A stretch of DNA of 64,000 nucleotides from Pullulanibacillus pueri (GTDB lineage: Bacteria; Bacillota; Bacilli; Bacillales; Sporolactobacillaceae): the NCBI RefSeq assembly GCF_014639255.1, contig NZ_BMFV01000005.1, positions 1 through 64,000 of the forward strand, written 5' to 3'. The notes below the pieces were generated by a model, which was not told the origin of the DNA, made no database searches, and saw nothing but the letters and a program-made list of their open reading frames with translations. Positions 8,097-15,916 of the stretch are shown piece after piece (within the stretch, counting starts at the first letter, position 1; each line of letters opens with the position of its first letter). The translations under genes and the position numbers were made by a program.

Positions 8097-9767
8097 ATGA
8101 TCAAAAAAAGAATGCGCCATATCAACCGCTATCGGGAGATCGTCACTGCCCTTGTTAAATTTGGTTTTGGCTATATCGTGAAAGAAATTGGACTCTTTCA
8201 TTTAATTTCCAACCCTATTAAGAAAATAAGGGTGAGTCTTGAATCAGAACACGTTTCCGTTGGGAAAAGACTGCGCTTATTTATGGAAGAGCTCGGGCCT
8301 ACTTTCGTGAAGCTTGGACAACTCTTAAGTATTCGCGGTGATCTTATTCCTAAACAATTAACGATTGAACTAGGGAAGCTGCAGGATGATGTCAAACCCG
8401 TCGATCCGCTTGTGATTGAGCACATTATTGAGAGCGAATTGGGCGCTCCTACTTCAGAACTTTTTAGCTCCTTTAGTGGGAAAAGCCTTGCTGCGGCTTC
8501 CATCGGGCAAGTGCACAAGGCCACTCTTAAGACAGGAGAAACGGTCGCCGTCAAGATTAGGCGTCCCCATGTAGAGAAACAAATTGAGACAGACATAGAA
8601 ATTTTACGAGATTTAACACGACTTGTTGAACAACGCTTTGCTTGGGCCAAACAGTATCAGCTTAGAGATATTGTCGATGAACTCTCTGAAGCGATTAAGA
8701 GTGAAATGGATTATTCTCAGGAGGGGCGTAATGCTGAAAAAGTCGCCAGACAATTTACAGATGATGATACCATCATTATTCCAAGGGTATATTGGGACTT
8801 TTCAACGAAAAAGATCTTAACCATGGAATTTATTGAAGGGAAGAAATATACCGATATAACCGACTTGCCAGAGGACACCTTTAACAAAGAATTATTAGCC
8901 GAGCGCCTCGTGAATTCCTTCCTTAAGCAAGTCTTAGTTACAGGTATCTATCATGGTGATCCCCACCCTGGAAATCTCTTTTTCTTGCCTGGTAATAAGA
9001 TTGCCTATATTGATTTTGGACAAGTGGGTATTCTGAGCCAAGAGATGAAAAACAACTTCTCATCACTCATTATAGGACTAATGCGTAAGAACACGGATAT
9101 TCTTCTTCATACTGTACTGAACATGGCGATTGTTCCAGAGGAAATTGATGAAGGCAAGTTAAGGAATGATCTTGATCAATTACGCGATAAATATTACGAT
9201 ATTCCATTTAGTAAAATTAATATCGCTGAAGCTATTAGTGATTTATTTGAAGTGACACAAAAGCATCAGATTACCATACCAAAAGATTATACCCTTCTTG
9301 GCAAAGCACTGATCACCCTTGAAGGCATTGTTACTTCGCTAGATGAGCGTCTCAGTATTATTGATCTCGCCGAGCCGTTCGGAAAAAAACTACTCTTAGA
9401 ACGTGCCCATCCAAAAAATGTGCTCTCAAAACTTTGGGATAACGTTCAGGATATCAGCGGTGACACTCTCAAACTTCCTCGCCTCTTAAAGAAGGTGTTA
9501 ATCAAGGTCGATCGTGGCGATGTCCATCTTGAAATGGAACTCCCACAAATTGATAAACTTTTACTTAGAATAGATCGGATTGGCAATCGTATTTCCTTTA
9601 GCGTCACCTTACTCGCATGTAGCATCATCATTATGGGTCTCATTATTGCCAAGACCTTTGGAAATCATTTTCTAGACTTCTTTCCCATTGTTGACATTGG
9701 CATTGTAATTGTTATTCTTATGTTCCTATGGCTGATTTTTTCTATTTTTCGTTCGGGAAGATTATAG
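8097..9767 (+). CDS. ABC1/UbiB-family atypical kinase, membrane-anchored
   Basis: A 556-aa ABC1/ADCK/UbiB protein. Seen in order: the family-specific KxGQ motif (VKLGQLLSIRGD, K72-Q75), the alanine-rich loop AAASIGQVHKA (132-142) replacing the glycine-rich loop, K153 in VAVKIRRP, the catalytic-loop D288 and N293 in YHGDPHPGNLFF, and D306 in YIDFGQVG. Two C-terminal membrane helices (about 498-520 and 528-550) anchor it. In proteobacteria UbiB supports ubiquinone synthesis; Bacillales make menaquinone, so the role here is probably in isoprenoid-lipid handling more generally, which is inference. It is co-transcribed with the small phasin-like protein, a recurring pair that suggests a partner or activator. 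Confidence 0.88.
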   Translation: MIKKRMRHINRYREIVTALVKFGFGYIVKEIGLFHLISNPIKKIRVSLESEHVSVGKRLRLFMEELGPTFVKLGQLLSIRGDLIPKQLTIELGKLQDDVKPVDPLVIEHIIESELGAPTSELFSSFSGKSLAAASIGQVHKATLKTGETVAVKIRRPHVEKQIETDIEILRDLTRLVEQRFAWAKQYQLRDIVDELSEAIKSEMDYSQEGRNAEKVARQFTDDDTIIIPRVYWDFSTKKILTMEFIEGKKYTDITDLPEDTFNKELLAERLVNSFLKQVLVTGIYHGDPHPGNLFFLPGNKIAYIDFGQVGILSQEMKNNFSSLIIGLMRKNTDILLHTVLNMAIVPEEIDEGKLRNDLDQLRDKYYDIPFSKINIAEAISDLFEVTQKHQITIPKDYTLLGKALITLEGIVTSLDERLSIIDLAEPFGKKLLLERAHPKNVLSKLWDNVQDISGDTLKLPRLLKKVLIKVDRGDVHLEMELPQIDKLLLRIDRIGNRISFSVTLLACSIIIMGLIIAKTFGNHFLDFFPIVDIGIVIVILMFLWLIFSIFRSGRL

Positions 9768-9782
9768 AGAGGGAAAACCTAT

Positions 9783-9831
9783 TGTGGATAATGTGTATAC
9801 TGTGGATAAAAACTGTGGATCATGTGCATAA
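9783..9831 (-). promoter_or_regulatory. DnaA-box cluster 1
   Basis: Two perfect DnaA boxes (TTATCCACA on the minus strand) lie at 9783-9791 and 9801-9809, exactly 18 bp apart. One-mismatch versions follow at 9814-9822 (TGTGGATCA) and 9823-9831 (TGTGCATAA), all in one orientation. They sit between two convergent genes, so they cannot be promoter operators for either. Confidence 0.7.
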
Positions 9832-9840
9832 CTCCACAGT
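9812..9840. terminator. Hairpin between convergent genes
   Basis: ACTGTGGA and TCCACAGT pair over 8 bp around a 13-nt loop between the ubiB-like and MFS genes. It overlaps the DnaA-box cluster. The U-tracts are poor, so it is only a possible terminator. Confidence 0.4.
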
Positions 9841-9863
9841 ACTCCCCTCTCTCTCTTCTTCAC

Positions 9864-11096
9864 TTAATGGCGACTTGCTTGGTGTAAAAAGGCCTCGCCA
9901 TTTTTCTGGTTACGCCATACTTTTGCCAGACCACTCAATAGCATAAACAATCCAGCTAAGGTAGTAAACATGGCCCCATAGCCCCATTCATTTTGAATCT
10001 TACCGAGCATCGGAAATAAGACCGCTAAAAGAATGGCCATGCTTGATTCCATTGCTGACATGGTTGTGGATTTAAAGGCTTCCGGAGCCAGCACCATCAC
10101 TTTTCCATCAATCATCACTTCATTGATACCCGACAGTGTTTTACCCAAAAACAGGGCAAAGATAGCCATACTCATCAGAGCGATGTTTGGCAATTCCGTC
10201 CCCGCCGAGGCAATAAATAAAAAGAGAACTCCAGCATAAAGCAATGGCGTGATAATGACCCAGCGGCGGAAGTGCAACCGCTGACTTATCGTCTTCGCCA
10301 ACTTATTGCCTAAAATCGCAAAAACATTAGCCACCGTGAACACCAGAGTAATTACGATGTTATTCAATCCGACGTGAGCATAGTAAGGCTCTGCCAGCTG
10401 TCCAACAAGACTCGACAGCGTCCAATAGCCCGCACAACCGAGTAAAAAGATGACAAACATCTTTGGAAGCAAGCGCCAAAAGGTCAAGAGCTCTTTCGCC
10501 TCTGACCAAAGCCTCGCCATTTTATCATTTACAGTCTGTTGTGGAGAAGGCACTGACTGAAGCCTTGGCAAAGTGAAGGTCAAACCTAAAGTGAGCACAA
10601 CGATACAGAGTTGGATCCCATACAACCATTTAAATGACAGCAGTGTTGAGATAAGACCCCCAGCGATACCCCCTACAATTAAACTGACATTGACGACGGA
10701 TGAGTAATTGGCCAGTACAGCTTCATACCGGTGCCTTGAAATCTGTGCCACGTAATCATACACATAAGCCCGATCAACATTGGAAACTAAGGTAATCGCC
10801 ATTCCCATTAAAACACTGGACAAAATATAGAGTGGAAAATGACCGGCTTTTAAAAAGAATAAGCATACCACACTCACACCTTCTAATACTGCGCCTATCA
10901 TTAAAAACTTTTTACGCCCAAAGCGATCAGCTAAAAAGCTGAACGGAATATCGGTGAGAAGATTCGTGATTTGGAAAACGGCATAGCCAATCCCAACCTC
11001 TGACAAAGAAAAGCCCAAAGAGCCTAAATAAATAAAATACAAAAATTGATCTAAAGATAATTCCGATAAGAAAGCATATAAATATAGACGTTTCAT
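9864..11096 (-). CDS. MFS transporter (12 membrane helices)
   Basis: About 410 aa with roughly 12 hydrophobic helices. Motif A between helices 2 and 3 is DIPFSFLADRFGRKKFLMIG. The start is placed at the ATG at 11096 (MKRLYLYAFLSE), because GGAGAGGGG lies just upstream; the longer reading from 11153 adds a non-membrane stretch without a ribosome binding site. It converges with the ubiB-like gene. The substrate cannot be told; drug or metabolite efflux is the usual guess for this architecture. Confidence 0.8.
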   Translation of the reverse strand: MKRLYLYAFLSELSLDQFLYFIYLGSLGFSLSEVGIGYAVFQITNLLTDIPFSFLADRFGRKKFLMIGAVLEGVSVVCLFFLKAGHFPLYILSSVLMGMAITLVSNVDRAYVYDYVAQISRHRYEAVLANYSSVVNVSLIVGGIAGGLISTLLSFKWLYGIQLCIVVLTLGLTFTLPRLQSVPSPQQTVNDKMARLWSEAKELLTFWRLLPKMFVIFLLGCAGYWTLSSLVGQLAEPYYAHVGLNNIVITLVFTVANVFAILGNKLAKTISQRLHFRRWVIITPLLYAGVLFLFIASAGTELPNIALMSMAIFALFLGKTLSGINEVMIDGKVMVLAPEAFKSTTMSAMESSMAILLAVLFPMLGKIQNEWGYGAMFTTLAGLFMLLSGLAKVWRNQKNGEAFLHQASRH

Positions 11097-11241
11097 CACA
11101 ATCCCCTCTCCTACAATGGTTGCCCTTATAAGAGCTTCCGCTAAGTGATACATTCTGACTTGCAGGAAAGGGGAACGAAGGTCTTGGGCTTGGTCAAACT
11201 TGTGGACGCACTCTAAGATTCAAGAATAACGATAAAAAAGA

Positions 11242-11262
11242 ACAAAGCTCCCGTCGCTTTGT
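11242..11262 (-). terminator. Terminator-like hairpin
   Basis: ACAAAGC and GCTTTGT form a 7-bp stem. On the minus strand it is followed by TCTTTTTTATC, a clear U-tract. It lies downstream of the hepT remnant. Confidence 0.6.
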
Positions 11263-11360
11263 CCTTTCCAATCGGCCTCCTATTATAAGAGACACACCGT
11301 ACGTATAAAGGAAATGAAGCTTACGTTCCGCTATCCTGCAGTCAGTATTTGGCTAAAAAA

Positions 11361-11383
11361 AGACAGACGTCTCCCGTCTTAAG
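11361..11383 (-). terminator. Terminator-like hairpin of the former hepT gene
   Basis: On the minus strand AGACG, loop GGAGA, CGTCT, then GTCTTTTTTT. A short but typical intrinsic terminator about 180 nt after the end of hepT homology. Confidence 0.55.
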
Positions 11384-11513
11384 CCAAAACCAAAAGTCGA
11401 ATAACAGATAAATCCATAAGCCTCTTTCACTCCTTTAATTTTGATTATAGCCATTATAACACTTTTCCCACTATTTACAATAGGAGACTTAATTCTCCTT
11501 CTCTCTGCAAGGG

Positions 11514-11553
11514 TGTGGATACTGTGGGTAACTATTGTTAATAATGTGGATAA
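11514..11553 (-). promoter_or_regulatory. DnaA-box cluster 2
   Basis: A perfect box at 11545-11553 (TGTGGATAA on the plus strand) is preceded by two abutting one-mismatch boxes at 11514-11522 (TGTGGATAC) and 11523-11531 (TGTGGGTAA). All have the same orientation as cluster 1. Confidence 0.65.
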
Positions 11554-11559
11554 GTTATC

Positions 11560-11797
11560 TATAAAAGCATCATAAATCACTTGAATTTGCGGTTGGATAC
11601 TAGGAAGATTGCTTGTTGCAACCACCCATACAATATTCAAATCAATACCAAAATACTCATGAATAAGAATAATTCTAATGCCAATCATCTCTCCAAGGAA
11701 CATCAGGATTATTGTTAATAAGCTCTGGGCTCAATTTATTTGCAGCTTCACCAATGACCTCGCTATTCCTTATCACCGCATCTAGAACATGATCCTT
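11560..11797 (-). pseudogene. hepT: Broken HepT-type HEPN toxin gene (DUF86)
   Basis: Two frames on the minus strand together read like the C-terminal two thirds of a HepT ribonuclease or AMPylation-target toxin. The first frame gives KDHVLDAVIRNSEVIGEAAN and KLSPELINNNPDVPWRD, then stops; the next gives EMIGIRIILIHEYFGIDLNI, then VWVVATSNLPSIQPQIQVIY. The join lies in a GAGA run at about 11688-11694, where a 2-nt loss explains the shift. The Rx4HxY motif (R-IILI-H-E-Y) is recognisable, although the usual Asn after Arg is Ile. About 35 N-terminal residues are absent and replaced by DNA with DnaA boxes. No MntA nucleotidyltransferase partner is nearby. The gene is dead by truncation and frameshift. 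Confidence 0.75.
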
Positions 11798-11857
11798 GTG
11801 GACAATGTGGATAGGTTGATGAGCGTTGTGGATAACCATTGTGTGTGGAGTGGATAA
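11797..11857 (-). promoter_or_regulatory. DnaA-box cluster 3
   Basis: A perfect box lies at 11827-11835. One-mismatch boxes are at 11797-11805 (TGTGGACAA), 11806-11814 (TGTGGATAG) and 11849-11857 (AGTGGATAA), all in one orientation. The first abuts the break point of the hepT remnant. Confidence 0.65.
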
Positions 11858-11882
11858 CTGTCATTTCCCCTAAAGTCATTAA

Positions 11883-11915
11883 AAGGCCTCCCGATTATCG
11901 TGACCGGGAGACCTT
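11883..11915 (-). terminator. Terminator of the transglutaminase lipoprotein gene
   Basis: AAGG-CTCCCG pairs with CGGGAG-CCTT, with one C-A mismatch, around an 11-nt loop. The minus strand continues with TTTTAAT. It lies about 50 nt past the stop codon. Confidence 0.7.
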
Positions 11916-11966
11916 ATAAGAGCAACTTTGGCTTTCTGCATTAAAGCTTGGTGATAAGCCAAGTTT

Positions 11967-13604
11967 TTAATAGACAATCTCTTCTTGCTTATGGGTTTTA
12001 TTGAATTCGGTCATGTTAGGATCAAAATAGGAAGGATCATAGTGCTTAACAAAGGAATCGTTTTGTACATAACCTGAACCCCAAGTGGGATCCATAGTCA
12101 CCCATTTACCGTTTAATTTGGCTTCTACCCATGCATGTCGTCCTCCTGCTTCCCCGGTAATATAATGAGACTCAATCCCTGCTGCTCGCAATAAAGCGAC
12201 TGTGAGAAATACATAGTCCTGACAAACACCTTTTTTAGTACTGAGTGTGCGCAGCGCACTATCATCCAATTTAAAGAGATCTTTGTGATATTTATCCATA
12301 TCATAGGTGACGTTTTTGGCGACGTAGTCATAAATTGCTTTGGCCTTAGACTTTTGATCAGGTTTTCCCTTTGTTAAGGTGGCGGCTAATTGTTTAATTT
12401 CTGGGGCATCAGATTGTATCCCCCGTGAAGGAAGCAAATCGCGCTCATCCTTAGCATCACTTGTGACTGAGAATTGAGCAATCCCACTATATTTAAAATA
12501 GGAGTGATAACTTCCTGGATCATCAGGAATAGCAACAGTAACCTGATAGTTTCCGGACCCGAAGCGCAAATAAAAGTCACCAGCAAACCGACCGTCTTGT
12601 GCCGGGATTAAATAAGTTGAGGTCAGCTTGCCTTTTTTTGCCTCAACGATTAATTGATCAATTTTAGCATTTTTCCCCGCTTTCACATCATAGGTTCCTG
12701 AGATATGAAAGGTTTTTCCTGTCTTTTCACCACTGGCCACCGGTTCATCAAGTTGATAATGCTCGTCAAAGTAATCTTGAAAATACTCTATTGATGCCGT
12801 CGTTTCTTGTTTTGAGCTGTTATTCACAATAAAAGTGGCACCATCTAAATAATAATGCTCTCGTTTGGGATAGGGGACCATGACAGTAATTTTGCTGTTG
12901 CCTGCTCCATATTTAAGCGGAAAATCCGTCGCAAATGTGCCGCTATTCACTAACACCATCGTGTCCCATTTCTTCTGATCCTTCTCTGCTTGAACCATCA
13001 GATACTGGCCATTGTATTTTTCAGAGATCTGACCTTGTATCTTCACCTTATCTTTGGCTTCACTATACCCTTCAAGCGGAGCAGTGAGCTTCAAGTCAGC
13101 GTCTAGGGCATCTGGCGTCTTTTCAATATCACGTGTGATCTTTGAGCTCGTATTGGTGACATTGAAGGTCGTCATTTCATAGAAGCTATTCTTTTGACCC
13201 TTATTCGGAAGATTCATGACCACCTGATACTGGCCTTTTCCCTCAAAAAGCCTGATCGTTTGTTTAAAAGTCGTCTTTTTTATCGGAATATAATAGTCAA
13301 AGGTTCCATGTTGAGGACCCGTTACCCTCACCCAGACCCTTTGGCCATTTAAAGCTTGATCCTTGATTTTGCCTGATAGTGTAAAAGCCGATTGCACCTT
13401 AGACGCATTCTCCTGAGGTTCTTCAAGATGAGCACCAACGTCTTTGGCATAGGCTGAGAGTTCAATAGGATTCAGATGTTTCCCACTGGTTTCTTCTGCC
13501 GAAGGACCACCTTGTGATTTCAATTGCTCTAAAGGTGTACAACCCACGAGCAAGCATATCATCAATAAGCCGAGACCACTTATCAGAGACAGTCGCTTTT
13601 TCAT
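11967..13604 (-). CDS. Transglutaminase-like cysteine-protease-fold lipoprotein
   Basis: A 545-aa exported lipoprotein. The signal peptide ends in the lipobox LLVGC with C22. Residues about 50-390 hold three related all-beta repeats, each ending in a pattern like GKGQYQVVMNLPN, GAGNSKITVMVPYP or GSGNYQVTVAIPDD; they look like Ig-like cell-wall modules. The C-terminal transglutaminase core has the full triad: C461 in KKGVCQDYVFLTVALLRAAG, H490 in GGRHAWVEA and D505 in MDPTWGSG. Such proteins act outside the cell on wall peptides or on spore or surface proteins. It precedes the LLM oxidoreductase's stop by only 17 bp on the same strand, so the two may share a transcript, with the oxidoreductase first. 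The catalytic role, crosslinking or hydrolysis, is unknown. Confidence 0.85.
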   Translation of the reverse strand: MKKRLSLISGLGLLMICLLVGCTPLEQLKSQGGPSAEETSGKHLNPIELSAYAKDVGAHLEEPQENASKVQSAFTLSGKIKDQALNGQRVWVRVTGPQHGTFDYYIPIKKTTFKQTIRLFEGKGQYQVVMNLPNKGQKNSFYEMTTFNVTNTSSKITRDIEKTPDALDADLKLTAPLEGYSEAKDKVKIQGQISEKYNGQYLMVQAEKDQKKWDTMVLVNSGTFATDFPLKYGAGNSKITVMVPYPKREHYYLDGATFIVNNSSKQETTASIEYFQDYFDEHYQLDEPVASGEKTGKTFHISGTYDVKAGKNAKIDQLIVEAKKGKLTSTYLIPAQDGRFAGDFYLRFGSGNYQVTVAIPDDPGSYHSYFKYSGIAQFSVTSDAKDERDLLPSRGIQSDAPEIKQLAATLTKGKPDQKSKAKAIYDYVAKNVTYDMDKYHKDLFKLDDSALRTLSTKKGVCQDYVFLTVALLRAAGIESHYITGEAGGRHAWVEAKLNGKWVTMDPTWGSGYVQNDSFVKHYDPSYFDPNMTEFNKTHKQEEIVY

Positions 13605-13621
13605 TCCCTTCTCCTTTCCTT

Positions 13622-14617
13622 CTATAGGAGTTCTTCAGCTATAAGCCTGTAAGATCTTAGGCGTTCCTCATAAGTCGGTGTTAATGTAATAATCATCAAT
13701 TCTTCAGTTTGATAGCGCTCCTGCAACTGTAACAGCTCTGTTTTAACCTGTGCAGGATTACCAACAATGACTTTCTTCGCTGACTCCTGCAACTTTTCTT
13801 TTTCATCAGTAGAGAGTGAATAGCCCTTCGCCTCTTCTACAGTGGGATAGCCGACATGACGAAAATCTTTCTCGCGTTGTAAGTTGCCAATGGCAACGGC
13901 ATAGGCGATATCCTCAGCTTCCTTTGTCGTCTCTGCGCAGATCACCGAGACCGCCACAAGTGCTTGTGGATGCTTGAATTGGCCATTGGTTTGAAAGTCT
14001 TTTTTATAATCAGCCACTGATTTGGGACCGTCATCGTCACTCATAAAATGACCGAAGGCGTACGCTGTCCCTTTTTCCGCTGCAAGCTTGGCACTCTTGT
14101 TGCTCGTTCCTAAAAGCCATAATTCAGGAGACTCATCTGGCTGCGGTGATGCTTTGATCTTCGAAAACATCTCATCCGCAGGAAAATCATTGTTTAAAAA
14201 ATGAATAAGTGCTTGCAGGTTGTCTGGCATTTGACGAACGTTTTCTAAAAAATTTCCTGAAAGCGCGATGGAAGCCTCAGCAGATCCCCCAGGGGCCCTG
14301 CCAACCCCTAAATCAATCCGACCTGGAAATAGTGTTGCCAATAGATTAAAAGTCTCCGCAACTTTATAAGGTTTATAGTGAGGAAGCAAAACAGCCCCCG
14401 AGCCAATACGCATCGTCTTCGTATGGGCACCGATATAACTCAGCATAACCTCAGGTGCGGGACAAGCAAGACCTGCCATGTCATGATGTTCTGCCACCCA
14501 ATATCTCGTATAACCTAGTTGTTCCCCTAATTGTGCTAAGGTAACCGAAGCCTCTAAAGCCTCTCTTGGACTGCTTCCTCTCATGATTGGCGATTGATCA
14601 AGAATACTTAATTTCAT
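13622..14617 (-). CDS. LLM-class flavin-dependent oxidoreductase (YceB/MsnO8-like)
   Basis: A 331-aa bacterial-luciferase-fold monooxygenase. It begins MKLSILDQSPI, and YTRYWVAEHHDMAGLACPAP, IGSGAVLLPHYKPYKVAE and RIDLGVGRAPGG are hallmarks of the group that includes B. subtilis YceB. Such enzymes use reduced flavin and oxygen on small substrates that remain mostly unknown. It is followed after 17 bp by the transglutaminase lipoprotein gene on the same strand. Two perfect DnaA boxes lie in its upstream region (14665-14695), 48-78 nt before the ATG, where they could affect its promoter. Confidence 0.85.
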   Translation of the reverse strand: MKLSILDQSPIMRGSSPREALEASVTLAQLGEQLGYTRYWVAEHHDMAGLACPAPEVMLSYIGAHTKTMRIGSGAVLLPHYKPYKVAETFNLLATLFPGRIDLGVGRAPGGSAEASIALSGNFLENVRQMPDNLQALIHFLNNDFPADEMFSKIKASPQPDESPELWLLGTSNKSAKLAAEKGTAYAFGHFMSDDDGPKSVADYKKDFQTNGQFKHPQALVAVSVICAETTKEAEDIAYAVAIGNLQREKDFRHVGYPTVEEAKGYSLSTDEKEKLQESAKKVIVGNPAQVKTELLQLQERYQTEELMIITLTPTYEERLRSYRLIAEELL

Positions 14618-14664
14618 ACTCTGCCTTCTTTCTACGATTATAGCTTATGAGTTTAAATGTGAAT

Positions 14665-14695
14665 TGTGGATAAAGTCCTGTGACTATGTGGATAA
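14665..14695 (-). promoter_or_regulatory. DnaA-box cluster 4
   Basis: Two perfect boxes at 14665-14673 and 14687-14695 (TGTGGATAA, plus strand), 22 bp apart and in the same orientation as the other clusters. They lie upstream of the LLM oxidoreductase start, so DnaA could repress or activate that gene. Confidence 0.65.
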
Positions 14696-14852
14696 CATTC
14701 TATTTGTACTCACTACCATACCATTCTTTTATCTATAGGATACCCCATTCTCTTATTCTTAATAGTGTATCACGGATTTTATACTACCTTTTAATCCTTC
14801 GCTTTCCCTCTTCCAACTCAAACGATGAGCAATAGCTTTATAGGTAAATACA

Positions 14853-14886
14853 AAAAGAGCATCGGCCATATCCGACACCCTCTTTT
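14853..14886 (-). terminator. Terminator of pheA
   Basis: AAAAGAG and CTCTTTT arms, with an inner TCGG/CCGA pairing, followed on the minus strand by TTTTTGTATTT. It lies about 30 nt past the pheA stop. The remaining DNA between 14696 and 14852 shows nothing else. Confidence 0.75.
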
Positions 14887-14916
14887 CAACTACTTATTAT
14901 CCTTTTTCCTTTAAGT

Positions 14917-15765
14917 TTAAAACTTTCCACTGGGCCTATTTTCTGTAAGCTTGGTTGTGTAATAGCTTCCTAATACCTTCACATCATGGCCAAGGGTTTC
15001 TAAAATAGTAATAGCCTTCTGCATGTTGACTTCTTCAGCGCCTAATTCCGCTTCAACAAAAAAGCGGTAGGTGCCGAGCTTCTTTTTCGTCGGTCGTGAT
15101 TCTATCCATGTTAAGTTAATAGCAAGTGATGAAAAAACATTAAGAATCACCGACAATACTCCCGGGCGCTCTTCGCCCGGAGAGATCACAAGCATGCTTT
15201 TCGTTGCCTGCTCAACCTCTTGTTGTTCCTTCGTTAAGACGATAAAACGTGTATGGTTAACCAGATTATCTTGAATATTACTTTTAAGTGGAATAAGATC
15301 AAACACTTCTGCTGCCCATTGTGAAGCAATAGCCGCCACATCACTTCTTCCTGACTCGCTCACTGCTTGGGCGGCGGAGGCCGTACTATTAAAATGCTTC
15401 ACCTCTGCATTTAATTCATGAATACATTCTTGACACTGAGCCAACGCCGGTGGAATCGACCAAATTTCTTCTATTTCACTGGCTCGAGTTCCCTCATTTC
15501 CTAATAAATGCATAGCAATGGGTAATATAAGTTCTCCCTCGATATGTAAGCCTTGAGACAGTAGACCGTCTATCGTGACGTTGATCGTGCCCTCTATCGT
15601 ATTTTCTATAGGAACGATCCCCTTATCGACATTGCTTTTTTGAACAGCTTCTAACACATCAAAAATCGTCTCGCACATTTGCCATTCCGGCTTTTGCGAA
15701 GAAAAATAACGGTATGCTGCTTCTTCTGAAAATGTTCCTTTAGGACCTAAATACGCAACCTTCAC
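14917..15765 (-). CDS. pheA: Prephenate dehydratase
   Basis: About 282 aa; converts prephenate to phenylpyruvate in phenylalanine synthesis. The catalytic PDT domain begins VKVAYLGPKGTFSEEAAYRY, continues with IVPIENTIEGTINVT and contains the conserved HTRFIVL motif holding the catalytic Thr-Arg-Phe. A C-terminal ACT domain with GVLSVILNVFSSLAINLTWI and the ESRP motif is the phenylalanine-binding feedback site. I choose GTG at 15765 because AAGGGAG precedes it by 9 nt and the protein then begins where family members do; the ATG at 15792 contains that site inside the gene. It stands alone, not in the obg-pheB-pheA order of B. subtilis. Confidence 0.95.
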   Translation of the reverse strand: MKVAYLGPKGTFSEEAAYRYFSSQKPEWQMCETIFDVLEAVQKSNVDKGIVPIENTIEGTINVTIDGLLSQGLHIEGELILPIAMHLLGNEGTRASEIEEIWSIPPALAQCQECIHELNAEVKHFNSTASAAQAVSESGRSDVAAIASQWAAEVFDLIPLKSNIQDNLVNHTRFIVLTKEQQEVEQATKSMLVISPGEERPGVLSVILNVFSSLAINLTWIESRPTKKKLGTYRFFVEAELGAEEVNMQKAITILETLGHDVKVLGSYYTTKLTENRPSGKF

Positions 15766-15868
15766 AATGTGAGCTCCCTTTAATGTTTTCATCCATTATA
15801 ACGCAAGAGGATTTTTAAAATCTAGGAAAATCTTAAATACTAAGCTTAAGGCAATACGAACAAAACTG

Positions 15869-15890
15869 TATAATGATAAGAGATCTTATC
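15869..15890 (+). promoter_or_regulatory. Promoter -10 and inverted repeat before the TauE-type gene
   Basis: A perfect -10 hexamer TATAAT at 15869-15874 is followed by GATAAG-AGAT-CTTATC (15875-15890), an inverted repeat lying at the expected transcript start. The -35 is weak (TTAAGG). The repeat could be an operator or an early stem-loop. Confidence 0.45.
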
Positions 15891-15916
15891 CTTATAATTT
15901 TTTTAGGAGGTCCAAT

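Larger units (their letters stand above)
11097..11966. other. Long intergenic stretch with DnaA boxes and a dead gene
   Basis: 870 bp holding terminator hairpins (11242-11262, 11361-11383, 11883-11915), DnaA-box clusters 2 and 3, and between those clusters the broken remains of a hepT gene. The 116-codon open frame at 11353-11703 is not an intact gene. Confidence 0.6.

Noticed and set aside
11353..11703. A 116-aa intact gene
   Set aside because: Only its first half resembles HepT; the N-terminal part is in another frame and the C-terminal part is read-through of non-coding DNA, so it is a pseudogene.
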